64,000 nucleotides of DNA, from assembly GCA_946406115.1 (NCBI GenBank), contig OX291547.1:18729001-18793000 (forward strand). Direction: 5' to 3'. The first letter of the stretch is position 1. Every line of letters starts with the position of its first letter. The stretch comes from Apoda limacodes. Taxonomy: Eukaryota; Arthropoda; Insecta; Lepidoptera; Limacodidae. The position numbers and the translations under genes are program-made. Shown here piece after piece: positions 1 to 12,600 of the stretch. The notes beneath the pieces are model-generated. The model saw nothing but the letters and a program-made list of their open reading frames with translations, made no database searches and had not been told where the DNA came from.

Positions 1-673
1 AGAAATTCGTTTGTATAAAACCCGCTGCGAAACGCCGCGAATTGTATCTTCTTAAGAGGATTAGACTCGCGGCGCCGCGCAGCACGCTTCATATAAACGA
101 GTTTTCCACTTATTTTTGACACTTAGAAATCAAACACCATGAAATGTTATGACGTGCTCTAGGATTAAATATCCAGGTCTGCAGTTTAAAAGCTATGCAG
201 GATTTTAGTTTTTCATACAAATGATTTCGAATAAGATTTACGATTTTGGAAAACCGCAGACAAAGATATTCGGCTTAAGATCATGCCTAAAAAAGTTCAC
301 TGTATTCGATCAGTAAATGTCCAAAATAAGTAGGAAATTCGTTTGTATGAAACACGCTGCAAGGCGCCACGAATCCAATCCTCTTAAGCAATAAATCCAT
401 GATATTTGCATTATTTTTTAAAGTTAGTTTCTCCTATTTCTTTCTCAATTGCAACCCTTTAACAGTGTGGATAGACTTAAGAACCTATGTATTGGCGCAA
501 TTTCCAAGATACACAAAATAAATTAACATGAATGCGTTTCATTGTAAAAATTATATAATATTCTAATAATTGTTTTGAATCCTTCTGTCTCTATTTACGC
601 AGTTTTTGTCTAGATGCCTTTAGTAACGTACCTATCATAAGCCTTGTGAATCTACTATTATAAATTAACTCAC
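1..673. repeat. CFAP57 intron with a ~55-bp direct repeat
   Basis: Bases 2-60 and 332-386 are diverged direct copies (gaaattcgtttgtat, a gctgc...cgcc...cgaat core, cttaag), about 330 bp apart. No further CFAP57 exon could be found here; the stretch is read as intron downstream of the exon ending at 674. Confidence 0.5.
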
Positions 674-3600
674 ATTAATATTATTAATTTTGTCTTGCAA
701 ATCTTTTTTGCTAATTAGTATCTCTTTTGCATACGCAAAGTCCTTATCTAAAGCTATAGCCCGTCCGTCTGCGTTAGTCAGCCTCCAGAGGCAAATGGAG
801 GCATCTTCAGCTACGGAAACCAAAATCTGATCATCGTAAGCGAGGGCAATTCCAGTTACTTTGTGATTGTGCATGTGGAATTCATTGTAGATCGCCTTGT
901 CAAGCAAAGGCAGCTGGACACTAGTCACTCCTCCTTGACCTCCAGTTATGAAGAGCATCATATCCGAACGAGAAAGTACGATGGTATCTAGTGGAAAACC
1001 AATTAGACTTAAATTTCTTCTGATTGTATTGGACCAAATCTCTTTAATTTCTCCATCAGAACCCACGCCGTACACCGTTTTGCCAACACTGAAAGAAAAT
1101 ACTTATATACATATAGTGACTTAGATTGGATTTGTAAAAGAATGAAATCTAATATGAAAATAGTGTAGGTATAATCTAGGATAATCAGATATCCCTCACT
1201 AAAGCACCTACAGTCGAGGTAGTTGAGGCTAAAAAACACAACGCTATCAAATTGTTCAAAAAACGGGGCAAATAAGGAATTCACAGAGGAAAAATAGTAT
1301 TATAAGATGCAATGTACAATAGACGGTGTTATCGCCCAAAAGCGATTTCTGCCACAGAACCTATATTTCCGAATAATGACACTGTTAATAAGTAAGTGTG
1401 ATAAAATGAAACTGGTGTGTGTGAAAAAGCGCTGGGATTAGGTCACTGCGTCTGGTGAAAGTTGGTTGCAGTATGCTGCCCCTGTTATGGAGCCCTTATT
1501 CAGAAGGTTCGCTTTAAAAATTCCAGTTTGAGCTCTGCCACTGCCACCTTACCATAATGAAGGCTGTGTGTAATACTAATTTAGGAGTGCGTCGCCGATG
1601 GCAGAGATGGCGCTATATATGTAATTGCTGCCTTATAGTGTGACGGCGACAGCCAACGTGTTAAACTTGCGAAAAATCCGCAAAACGTAGTTTATGAATA
1701 ACTACGATAGTTATCAAAAAACCGGTTCAAGCATATTAAGTTATTGTTATTGCCTATTCATGCCTAAAAAGGTGAGCAAAATAAGGTTTTTTCGAAAAAA
1801 AAATAATGAATCAAGTAAAATGATAAAAATAGTGTTTTGACGTTTGAGTGATGTAACATTTATAATTATAAAATACAAACTGAGATCTAGATCGACAAAG
1901 ATGACCAATTTGACATATACGGATAATTAATAAATCATTTACCCAGTACCACACCGCAAGATTTAAGCGTTTCTGAATGAACGCCAGCACACTTTTTTTT
2001 ATCCGGTCACTTACGGCTACCTTTTAGGTACGATTCACCAAAGCTGACTCGGTTGGCTAACCAAATCATAATAACACAACTTCCTCCCGCGAACGCTTGG
2101 GTTGTGGAATGAGCTCCCTGTCAAGATTTTCTCTCGGGCTACAGTATTTTTTAAAGGTCGGCAACGCGCGAGTTATACCCCTGGTGTTGCAAGCATCCAT
2201 ACGCTACGATGACTGCTTACTATTAGGCGGAAAACGATCTAGTTTACTGCAAACATTCCTTATCTGTGGTTTCCAATTTATATGTTTGTCAATTACAATT
2301 CCAAGAAATACTGCAGTTTACACCTCCTGTAGTACCTCGTTATTAATCTTAAGTTTTAATTTTAATTTATTCGATTTGTATGTAGAGAACTGTACAACAT
2401 TGGTTTTTTTATATTTATTTTTAAATTATTATTTGTCAACCATGTAATCACTTTGTCAAAATTATTGTTAATTTTATTTTCAAAATCTTTTTTACCGTCA
2501 CATTCTTTAATTAAAGTCGTGTCATCAGCAAAAAGAATTCCATTTTTCATTAACAACAGTTGGAAGGTCATTAATATAAATCAAAAATAGCAGTGGACCC
2601 AATATACTACCTTGCGGCACACCACATTTGTTAAATTTATATGTAGAGCAGTAGTCTTTTTTAATTGGTTGTCCATTTGTTATTGAAATTTTCCTAACTT
2701 TCGTGCATTATTGCCTATTTTTCAAGTAGTCTGATAACCAGTCGTGAGCTTTACCTCTCACACCATTTATCTCTAACTTATGTAGAAGATTATTATGTAC
2801 GACAAAATCAAAAGCTTAAGTCATATCCAGTAGAATAGCGACAGTAGGTTTTCTATTATTCATGTTTTCTGTTACAGTTTTAATTATGTTAAAAAACGCA
2901 AGCGTTGTAGAGCTGTTTTTTAGAAAACCGTATTGCTCTGTTATCAATATATTATTTTTATTTAAAAAATTATAAAGACGTGTGTAAAAAGCTCTCTCAA
3001 ATATTTTAGCTAAGTTCGGAACTATTGTTACAGGTCTGTAGTCATTTAAGTTTGACTGTTTACCTTTTTTAAATAATGGTGTAACCGTTGAGAATTTTAG
3101 TCTGCTTGGAAAAGCACCGTTAATTTTGCAATTTTTAATAATTGGACATCAACAACAGACATTGCTTTGCAGATGAGAGTACTGGAGACGCTAATTACGC
3201 ACGTCGTGCAAGCATCCCTCGTTCCGTTGTGGAGCGTCAAGAACTTGTGTCTTAAATCGAGAGCACTCTGTCCAAGGTCTGATTGGGGATGGGAAAACTT
3301 GGTCCGATTCAACCCTGCAAACACACAAGTCTGCGCGTTCACCGCTACAAAAACCCCATTTACTGTCCTAAAACTCCAGAACACTCCCCTCTCCATGTTC
3401 AAAAGCATTGAGAGACTTGGTGTTGACATCTCCAGTGATGTTCAGTTCCGAGATCATTTGCAAGACAAGGTAAAGCTGGCGTCCACATAACTTGGTGAAA
3501 TCAACAGAGCAAAGCAGTACTTCACATCGGGGCAAAGGTTGCTGCTTTACAAGTCACAAGTTCGGCCCTATATGGAGTACTGCCGCCATCTCCGGGCAGG

Positions 3601-6600
3601 AGCACCCGGATACCAGCTTGGCCCTTTTGACTCGGTTCAAAGACGGGCTGTGAGGATGATCCCAAACTCACTTGCCTCCCTGTTTGTGTTCTACCGCTTG
3701 TAAAATGCGATGTGTTCTGAGGAATTGTTTTAAATGATGCCCTCGGCTACTTTCTACCACTGCATCGCTCGCCATCGGCAGGGAATTCATCCTCACACCT
3801 TAGAACCTTAATGGTCACGTAGAGCGCGGTTTCAGTGTAACTTGCTCCCACGAACGCTTAAGTTGTGGAATGAGCTCCCTGCAAAGGTTTTTCCAGAAGG
3901 CTACAGTATGGGGTTCTTCAAAAACGAAGTTACGGCAACGCGCGAGTTGTCGCGAATATCCGTAAGATTCTTACGGCCCGTGCGAAATGTGCCATAAACA
4001 AGAGACAGATCTCTGCGAACTGTGGCAACTGTGAGAACAGCAACACTGGAAGTACTTGACTAGCAACACTGAGAGCGCACTTATATAGACTGGCGGAACC
4101 GAGAGCACATTTTCCCGGACGCAGCCAAGCATTATAGAAGAAACAGTGGTTCGTGTACTCCCGCTTTGATGGCAGGTTGGAACTTGAATCAGCAGAGCCT
4201 AGCAAGAACATCTCAAGTAACCAGCAAGTGAAGTTTGCAGGCATATATGTGTGTGTTAGATATTTATCTTGTTGGTTAGGTTTGGACATGCCGCGGTCGC
4301 GGGCCTGTAAGGTCTATGTGTCGTGTAATCGTGTTAGACATATATTTTGTAGGTTAGGTCTGGACATGCCGCGGTCGCGGGGCTGTAAGGTCCTGTCGCG
4401 ACCGCGGCCTTAGATAGTGCCGAATTCGGCCTAAAGATATCGGCGCTGATCGCACAGGGCCACGATTTTGGGAACTATATGTTATTATTATTTTATACCA
4501 CTAAGGTGGCAAACAAGCTTACGGTCCGCCTGATGGTAAGCGGTCACCATAGCCTATGGACGCTTGCAACACCAGGGGCATCACTCGCGCGTTGCCGACC
4601 CTTCAGAAATCTAATAACTTCTTTTTTGAAGAACCCCATACTGTAGTCCCTAGAGAAAACCTTGGCAGGGAGCTCATTCCACAACCCAAGCGTTCGCGGG
4701 AGGAAGTTTCTCTGAAACCGCACTGTACGCGACCATTTCGGTTCCAAAGTGTGAGAATGAATTCCCTGTCGATGGCGAGCGGTGCGATGGTAGAAAGTAG
4801 CCGTGGGCATCATTTCGAACAATTCCTCAGAACACATTCCATTGTACAAGCGGTAGAACACACACAGGGAGGCAAAGTCTCTCCTCAGAATTAAGGGCTC
4901 GATACCGCAAGTGAGTTTGGGATCGTCGACAATTCTCACAGCCCGTCGTTGAACCGAGTCAAAAGGGCCAAGCTAGTATCCGGGTGCACCCGCCCAGAGA
5001 TGGCAGCAGTGTTCCATATGGGGCCGGACTTGCGACTTGTAAAGTAGCAACCTTTGCCCCGACGTGAAGTATTGCTACGCTCTGTTGAGTACATCAAGTT
5101 TTTTGGACGCCAGCTTTACCTTGTCTAGCAAATGATCTCGGAACTGAACATCGCTGGAGATGTCAACGCCAAGGATCCCAATGCTCTTGGAGATGGAGAG
5201 GGGAGTCTTCTGGAATTGTGGTACTACATGATATTGGTTCAGATCGTGGTCGGGTAGGAGGCCACGATCGCGGAGTCTACAGAGTGTTAGCATGGATCGC
5301 GGTCTAGGTCACGACTAGGTGATGGGGATCCTCAGGACACTGGCTCCATTTATGGCCTAGAGGGAGAGAGCGGCCGGCTAAGTCGGGGGGGATTCCCAAG
5401 GCGCTCGTGACTTGAGGACCTGACCGGTGCCCCCGCGGTCGCTGAAGCAGGACGTCCTAACATCACGTATATATCTTAGGTTTGTGAAGGCTCACCTGAG
5501 ATCTATACACCCCACACTATTTATAAACATGAAAGAACTTAATTTACTTGGTTAGGCGCGGTAACATGATCACACTAACACTAAATACATGACTCAACCC
5601 TCCCTCTCGATAGCAGTGAGATAAAGATATGGTAGTATAGATTACGGTAGAAAAGTCATGTGGAAATGATTGGATTGATAAATTAAGGCGATGGCCTATT
5701 GGTATAGTTGATATAGTTGGCGACGACCTGCCCTGCTGTATTATATTTATAGACGCGTCAGAGGAGCCAGAGCTATAGCAATCTCCGTATTGCCAGAGAT
5801 TGAAATGAATTGGTAGTTTCAAATTTCCTTCCGAAAGGAAAGGAAGTAGAACTGATTGTCTAAACAGTGTTTCTGGATGTTGGATTGAATAGTTGGCCGC
5901 ACCACACTCTCAGTTCTTGCAGGGAAGCTTGGTTCAGCTGTTTATGCAGTTGAGGAGTTTGAGCAGCTTGCAGTTGTTGGCACTGCTGGCTTGGTCTGTT
6001 TTAGCCGTTTCCATTTTGTCATGCCTCGTGGCATTTTGCTTTGGGCGAGACAACTGATATTGATATGGTCATTATTTTCCAAAAGAGAGCGGAACGGTCA
6101 GCTTATGAATTGGGACTATGAGTTTTTCTTAGGAAACTATTTAGGGAAATTGATATTTTGGCTGTGGCAGCAGTGTATCTTCACTTGTATAATGGGTGCA
6201 AATATATGACTTTTGCTAAAATTAGTGACAGATATAGTGTTGATACGGGGAATAATAATAATGAAATTAAAATATAAGTCAAAGATAGTTTGATGAAAGG
6301 AAGTTGATGAATGCATTGTTGTTGTGGAATAATTTACTAGCAGCCACAGGCTGATGTGCCTGTATCTGGGTTGGTGAGTATCTGTTCATTTCACTATAAG
6401 TTTTCAGGATAATCAAAATTTTTAAAATTCACTATCACTAGTAGGATCGTTTTCTTTAATCCACTTGTCAAGTCTAATTTCAAAACTTTTGAAGGATGGT
6501 GCATCTATTACTTTTGTGGCAGCTTGTTCCACAACGTCATGACCCTATTATTGAGAGAGTGATAACCAACACGGAACACTTGATAGGATTTAGTTAAATT

Positions 6601-9600
6601 ATCTGTGCCTGGTCCAGTCTTGTATTCGATTTAAATTAATGATAAAGGGCTTGAGAGAGTTCGAGCTTGGTTAGTTTGTGTTGGTACATTTGTAATATCT
6701 TTATGTTATTGCCTGATGTAGGGCTGTTTAGGTATTTTAATGTGAAGTTGAAGAAGTTTCTCGCCGGTTCTTCTCGGTGGTAGATCGTTCCTAACCAGTA
6801 GTAAAGTTCATAAAATTGGTAAATAAAGTGGCGAATCATAAGCGCCATTTAAAAGTCTGCTTAAACAACGGGATTTGAATTCGAGAACTAGTTTAACTAG
6901 TGAGTTTGAGAACTAGAAATCAAAAGGAGATGACAATGTACGTAGGTACAATCAATTAAATTGCAGCGTATATTAGTCATTATTATTGCAAGCTCGATGA
7001 GATAAAACAGAATCATACCACATTATAAATGCCTACCCTATCGTAATGTTTGTTGTTGCATTGTTTATGGATTGTCTTTGGGGTAAATTAGTACCTAAAA
7101 CTTATGTTGCCTAAATATTAGGTATCTACACGGTAGAAGTCTTATATAAAACCAATGACACTGCTTATGATGGAAGGCCTCTGATCAGTTATGTACGTGT
7201 CATACGCATTATACTTCTATGAGGATGATACTATCATTTACTAGAGGGTCGCAATGAGATTAGAGGACCAATAAGGTCCTATAGTGATTTCAGGCCTTCA
7301 ACAGCTAGAAGGACCGAAAGTCCTTGGCTGATAATGGTTGAGTGATTGTCATCATTCCATTAGGCCCTCTGAAAGGTTTTGTCTGGCATAAAGATATAGG
7401 CAGGCACATCAATCTAACTATAATTAGATTAGATGTTTGAGATTCATGTAGATGTTTGAGGAACCTCTTATGGTGAACCTTACAAATTATCTATAGTGAC
7501 ATGCTTTCACTTCCCTACTGGAGCTTGAAGATTGAACCGCCTACTCCAAGCTGTCCAAACTACAAACTAGTCTAAAGTTTTGGATTGGTGTTAAGATGTT
7601 TCAAATTTTTATTCGGAATATTGGATTAACAACCGATGTAATAGAAACTGTTCTGTATATGAATGTTGTTGTAGTCTCTAAAGACACCCATTGCTGAATA
7701 AGTGCCTCCCCAATAGATTTCGTGGCGGCTAGTCCTAGCGGCCGTCCGCTCACTTGCGTTTCTGTCGCTCTGGCAGAATCATCCGTCCACTTGGTAGATC
7801 ACTGCTACACAAGTTGCTAAACGTTAAAGCTAAATAATTGATAACACTGCAAGTTGTACGGTACCCCCCCAACCAGAAAAGCCGATGGTTCAGATAAAAG
7901 CCTAAATGAATTCCCATATTAGGTTAATTAATATTGTTGAAACTTCATTGGTTTATTAATCAAGTTACGATTATATAAAATAAGTAAATAGGTATATTTG
8001 CATATGTAGATGGGAATTTCTGCAGGAAAGGAACATAATGTAACTGGATGCAGCTAGATGATATCAATGAACCAACTTATAAAGTTTTACGGTATTTTGG
8101 ATTGTGTGGTTATGCATTCGAGATTGCTGAATTTAGGCGGGGTCGGTGAACTTAAATCCGCGATGGCTGGTGCTGTATTCGGCATCTCGCCCATTCTGAT
8201 CAAGAGTCTGGCGATAACTATTTCTGTTCTGCAGAAACTGAGTTTGCTGTGCGGCTGTCAAGGCTACCCGTGATGAACCGCGTTGAGGTCTGAACGAAAA
8301 TTCAAGATTTATCATATAACAAATCTAGTAGAAAGTAGGCATCTGATACACTAGTTTCTCTAACTAGGGTCACAGATGTAGGTTAATAAATATTAATGGT
8401 TAGAGACGGATCATTGATAGATATATTAGGTATTATTCGGCTTAGAACATGCTTATATCAATATATTTGCATTGTCCCTGTTGCCCTTGATCTGCGGTTT
8501 GAGTGGGTTCGCATGGTATTAAACCTACTATGGCCCATCCACTTGCAATCTTGTTCTATTAATGTTGTACCTATCTTACACAGTTTTACAGTCACAGAGT
8601 ACAATTGTGATAAAAGTACGGGGAATTGCAATATAGGTACCTTATGTCGATGGTCTGGAAGACGAAAACGCTGATTGAGGGATAAGTAAATTTTGGATGT
8701 AATCGATTTGGTTATAGGCACGCTATCACTTGTCGGTATGTCAGCTTAACTTTATTTAACATTTATTAGTATAGGTAGGTACCCTTATCTGTGAAGAAAC
8801 ATTAGGTAGGTAGGCACACATCATGATGAGTATTTCTTAAAATAAACTTATTTGTATGTTAAATCTAATTCGTAGGTAGACTCTTTTCAATTACACGATT
8901 CAGATCTTGGTCTCGTCACTCATTCAGAATAAGTGATAATTTACCTGCAACAAGGTAAGCAACCCGCTGGTTGAGCGGTTAAAAGCGCGCTTTGACGGAA
9001 CGAACGCAGATGGTAGGTAGGTTAGGTACGTGTTTTTAGTGTGAGTCCATGCGTATGTGTGTCTGTTACCATTTTGGAGAAATGAGATTTAGGTTCGGTT
9101 AGTTGCATTGCCTACATGGGTGTCACCTCGACCTCAGATCAGGTTATTATTACTGTGTTACGGTTTAAGGCTGCCAGAGAGCGCTTCTGCTGCTAAAATG
9201 TTTAGGCGTTTGCGTCATATGTTTTATTAATTTCATTTCATCACTTTAGTTCGTCTAGCGGTACGTATGGACGACCACAAGAATCCACAGATTGGGTTTG
9301 TTTGAGAAGGTTTTACCGTAATAAATTAAATGAACCGGTAGTCAAAATTAAACAAGACACCTTGCTGTGTGTGACCTATGGTTATTTGTAGTGAATTGGT
9401 CAAATTGGACTATTTCAGGTTACGGTTCGCGAACCGTGGTTGTGACGTCATTTGGTCATTAGATTGAAAATCTTGCTTTGTTTATGTGACAAGTGGTCCA
9501 CTCTTAATGTCGGGTTAGGTATGTTCAGAGATATAGAAGGACTATGTTTATGTGTAGGTCATATGCCCCTAAAAACAGGAATTCACTTATGCTAAGAAGA

Positions 9601-12600
9601 CTTTGTTTGGATCGTAATAAGGTCTAATTAATTATTATTCATTAATCAAGTACATTTTGTAACAAAGATAATCACAACAGACAAAACTCAGTCCTACCAC
9701 CTATCATCATTTGTCCCGCCGCACTGTCACGTTGGGTAACTCAATGTTACTAAGGGGTGTTTGTTTAAATGGTAGTCGGATACCAATTGGCTGCTACAGT
9801 AGGTTCCGATAGGCTTTTGCCGCCATGTCAACGGAATGAGGGAGAATATAACGTTCAAGAAGTCCGACCATGCGATATCTACTTACTTACAATATTCATA
9901 CGTACGCACGATGCAACCAGACCAACCAGTACAGAGGAAAGTCGACTGAGAGACGGAAACCCGGGTCATGCTAAAACCCTGGATGTTCAGTAGTTATCTG
10001 AAAAGGAACCATATCGGTTGCGGAGAAGGAACTAACTTTACAGAAGGGAGATGATGTTATCATCAAAACAATGTTCATCTGAGAAGAGACAGTCTCAGTA
10101 GAAGATACAATACCTCGTAAAGATATTATCAAGAAAGACATTGTAAGTATCGTGGAGTACAGCCTCGTTGCCACTTCTTCGCCCGCCCTCGGGAGTGTCG
10201 CGACGATCTGTAATATTCTTACGGCCCGTGCGAAATGTGCCATAAACAAGAGACAGATATCCGCGTACTGTGGCAACTCTAAGAACAGCAACACTGCAAG
10301 TACTTGACTAGCAACATCGAGACCGCACTTATATAGACTGGCGGAACCGAGAGCACATTTTCCCGGACGCAGCCAAGCATTATAGAAGAAACAGTGGTTC
10401 GTGTTCTCCCGCTTTGATGGCAGGTTGGAACTTGAATCAGCAGAGCCTAGCAAGAACATCTCAAGTAACCAGCAAGTAAAGTTTGCAGGCATATATGTGT
10501 GTGTTAGATATTTATCTTGTTGGTTAGGTTTGGACATGCCGCGGTCGCGGGCCTGTAAGATCTATGTATCGTGTAATCGTGTTAGACATATATTTTGTAG
10601 GTTAGGTCTGGACATGCCGCGGTCGCGGGGCTGTAAGGTCCTTGGCGACGACCTGCCCTGCTGTATTTTTTTTTTATAGATGGATGAGTGACCAGGGGTG
10701 CGAACTGCTGCAGCCGCGTCAGAGGAGCCAGAGCTATAGTGAAATGAGCCGCAAAGCAGATGAGATTAGGTGAGCATGCGTCACGTATCATTCGTACGGT
10801 GGCACGCGGTATACCCTGGGCGCCGCTCAGCATAAGTGCCGACCGTCACGACACGAGTGATGTTCTTGGTGTTGCAAGCGTCCATAGGCTGCGGTAACCG
10901 TTTACCATTACGCGGACCGCAAGCTTGTTTGCCACCTTAGTGGTATAAAAAAAGTACATGAATATAGGTTAATATCTAGAAATGAAATGCTCAATGGCAT
11001 TGCTTTTTCTAAATCAAATTCATTTCATACGTAAATCGCGTTGTTCGTAATAAGAAAAGCATTTACACCCCAAAAAGATTTGACAACGTTGTTTTACGCG
11101 CCAATGTACCAGCGTATTCTATACGAATGGTAAAAGTGAATGGTAGACACTAGAGAGCGGTGAATAGACCTATGTACCTAGGATCTCAGAGTATGTTAAA
11201 GAGGGGGAGAGTAGGTAGGTAGGTAGAGTAGGTTTGACCTGTTCACCGCGCAGGCGCTGAATTGGTTTGTCTTGAGTATAACCTCGCCGACGCGCTGCCC
11301 CGAGGACATGCTCCACTCGTATACGGCGCCTTCGGTGCCGCACGAAACCAAAGTCAAGTCGTTTGCAGCCCAAGATAGCGAAGTTATCTAGATAAACAAG
11401 TTCATCAGAAGGAGTTTAATTTGACAAGATCAAAAAATTGAGAGAAGATTCTGATTTTTTTAATTCCTCTCTAAAATGTTTGATAGCTTAACCAAAAATA
11501 TAACCAAAGTTACATTCAGCAGAGAACGTTTTTATTTAGTATTACCCTACTAAATATAAAATAATGATTTGGATTGCTAGACGTTAGTCTTTCCCAACAA
11601 TTTTCGTAAATCGATTCGATTATCAGTCTGTCAATCTTTAGCAAAAGGTCTTTTAAGTTACGCTTTCAAGTAGGTACCTACTTGATAGTAATTGTAGAAC
11701 ATTAAAGTTGTCTTCTTTAAAAGTTATTGATTCTCCAAGCTACGTATAAGTTCGATGCTTCTCATTAAAGTTTAAACTTCATGAATTCTTCTACCAATTT
11801 TCATAAAGGAAGTTTCTCATCCCTTAGAAAATAGATAGTTAATTTTTTTTTTCTGAACTGGCTATGCAGTTGGCTGATTCCATTACGGCTCCACCGGGCT
11901 TTTGGGGCGACACTCTGAAGGAGCCTCAGCCCATATAGCGCCCAACGCTCGAGGGCTGCCCGCGGGGGGAGCCTTGCCTTGGGTTGTCGCTTTCCGGGGC
12001 AACCCTTCGACCAGCGTGAGCCTCGAACCCGAAGGTGAGTCAGCGCCAGGAGGGGAGTACCCCGTTACGCGGTTGCGATTGCGATTGAGTGGGGGCGAGA
12101 AGCGCCCCGGCATTCTTTGATACCTCGTATATGAGGTAGGTCCGTGCATTCGCTGACGAACCCGGCGGGGACGATAGAATCGTGTTAGGGGAGAGGTCCT
12201 ATTAGGTGAGCTCGTTGAGGCTAATCTCGCTATCCAGATAGCAAAATCGTCGTCTGGGGCCGCAAATACGTGCCGAGGCCGCCTAACAATAGTTTTTTGT
12301 CCGTGCCTGGATGATAGGTTGTGGATTGCACAATTAATCGATTCGGTAGTTAATAGACCATCAATGTACGTTGTAGCTATCCTACAGAATAAAGAGTATA
12401 GTAAGACCTCAAAAAAGTTAAATATTGTACCTTTCCATTATGCCCCTTCAAATTGTAGATATTTTGAAAGGAGACGGATGAGAAAACCTGTATGACCTGC
12501 CCGTTAACAGCAGCAAACAGGTGTCCGTTGGTGCTGAACGAGGTCCGCTTGCAATTCCGAATCGGAAACTCGCGCATTACTTCAAAGTCATCGATCAATA

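Noticed and set aside
4153..4413. Overlapping ORFs on both strands across the LTR-like repeats (also 10401-10679 and 9971-10537)
   Set aside because: They are conserved only because the repeat copies are near-identical DNA; the peptides have no domain and the same region is open on both strands.
8960..9010. tRNA A-box-like TGGTTGAGCGG
   Set aside because: No B box at a suitable distance and no cloverleaf.
11883..12149. 88-aa and 72-aa ORFs in the GC-rich island
   Set aside because: Stop-poor by composition, open on both strands, inside a retroposed sequence with a poly(A) end.
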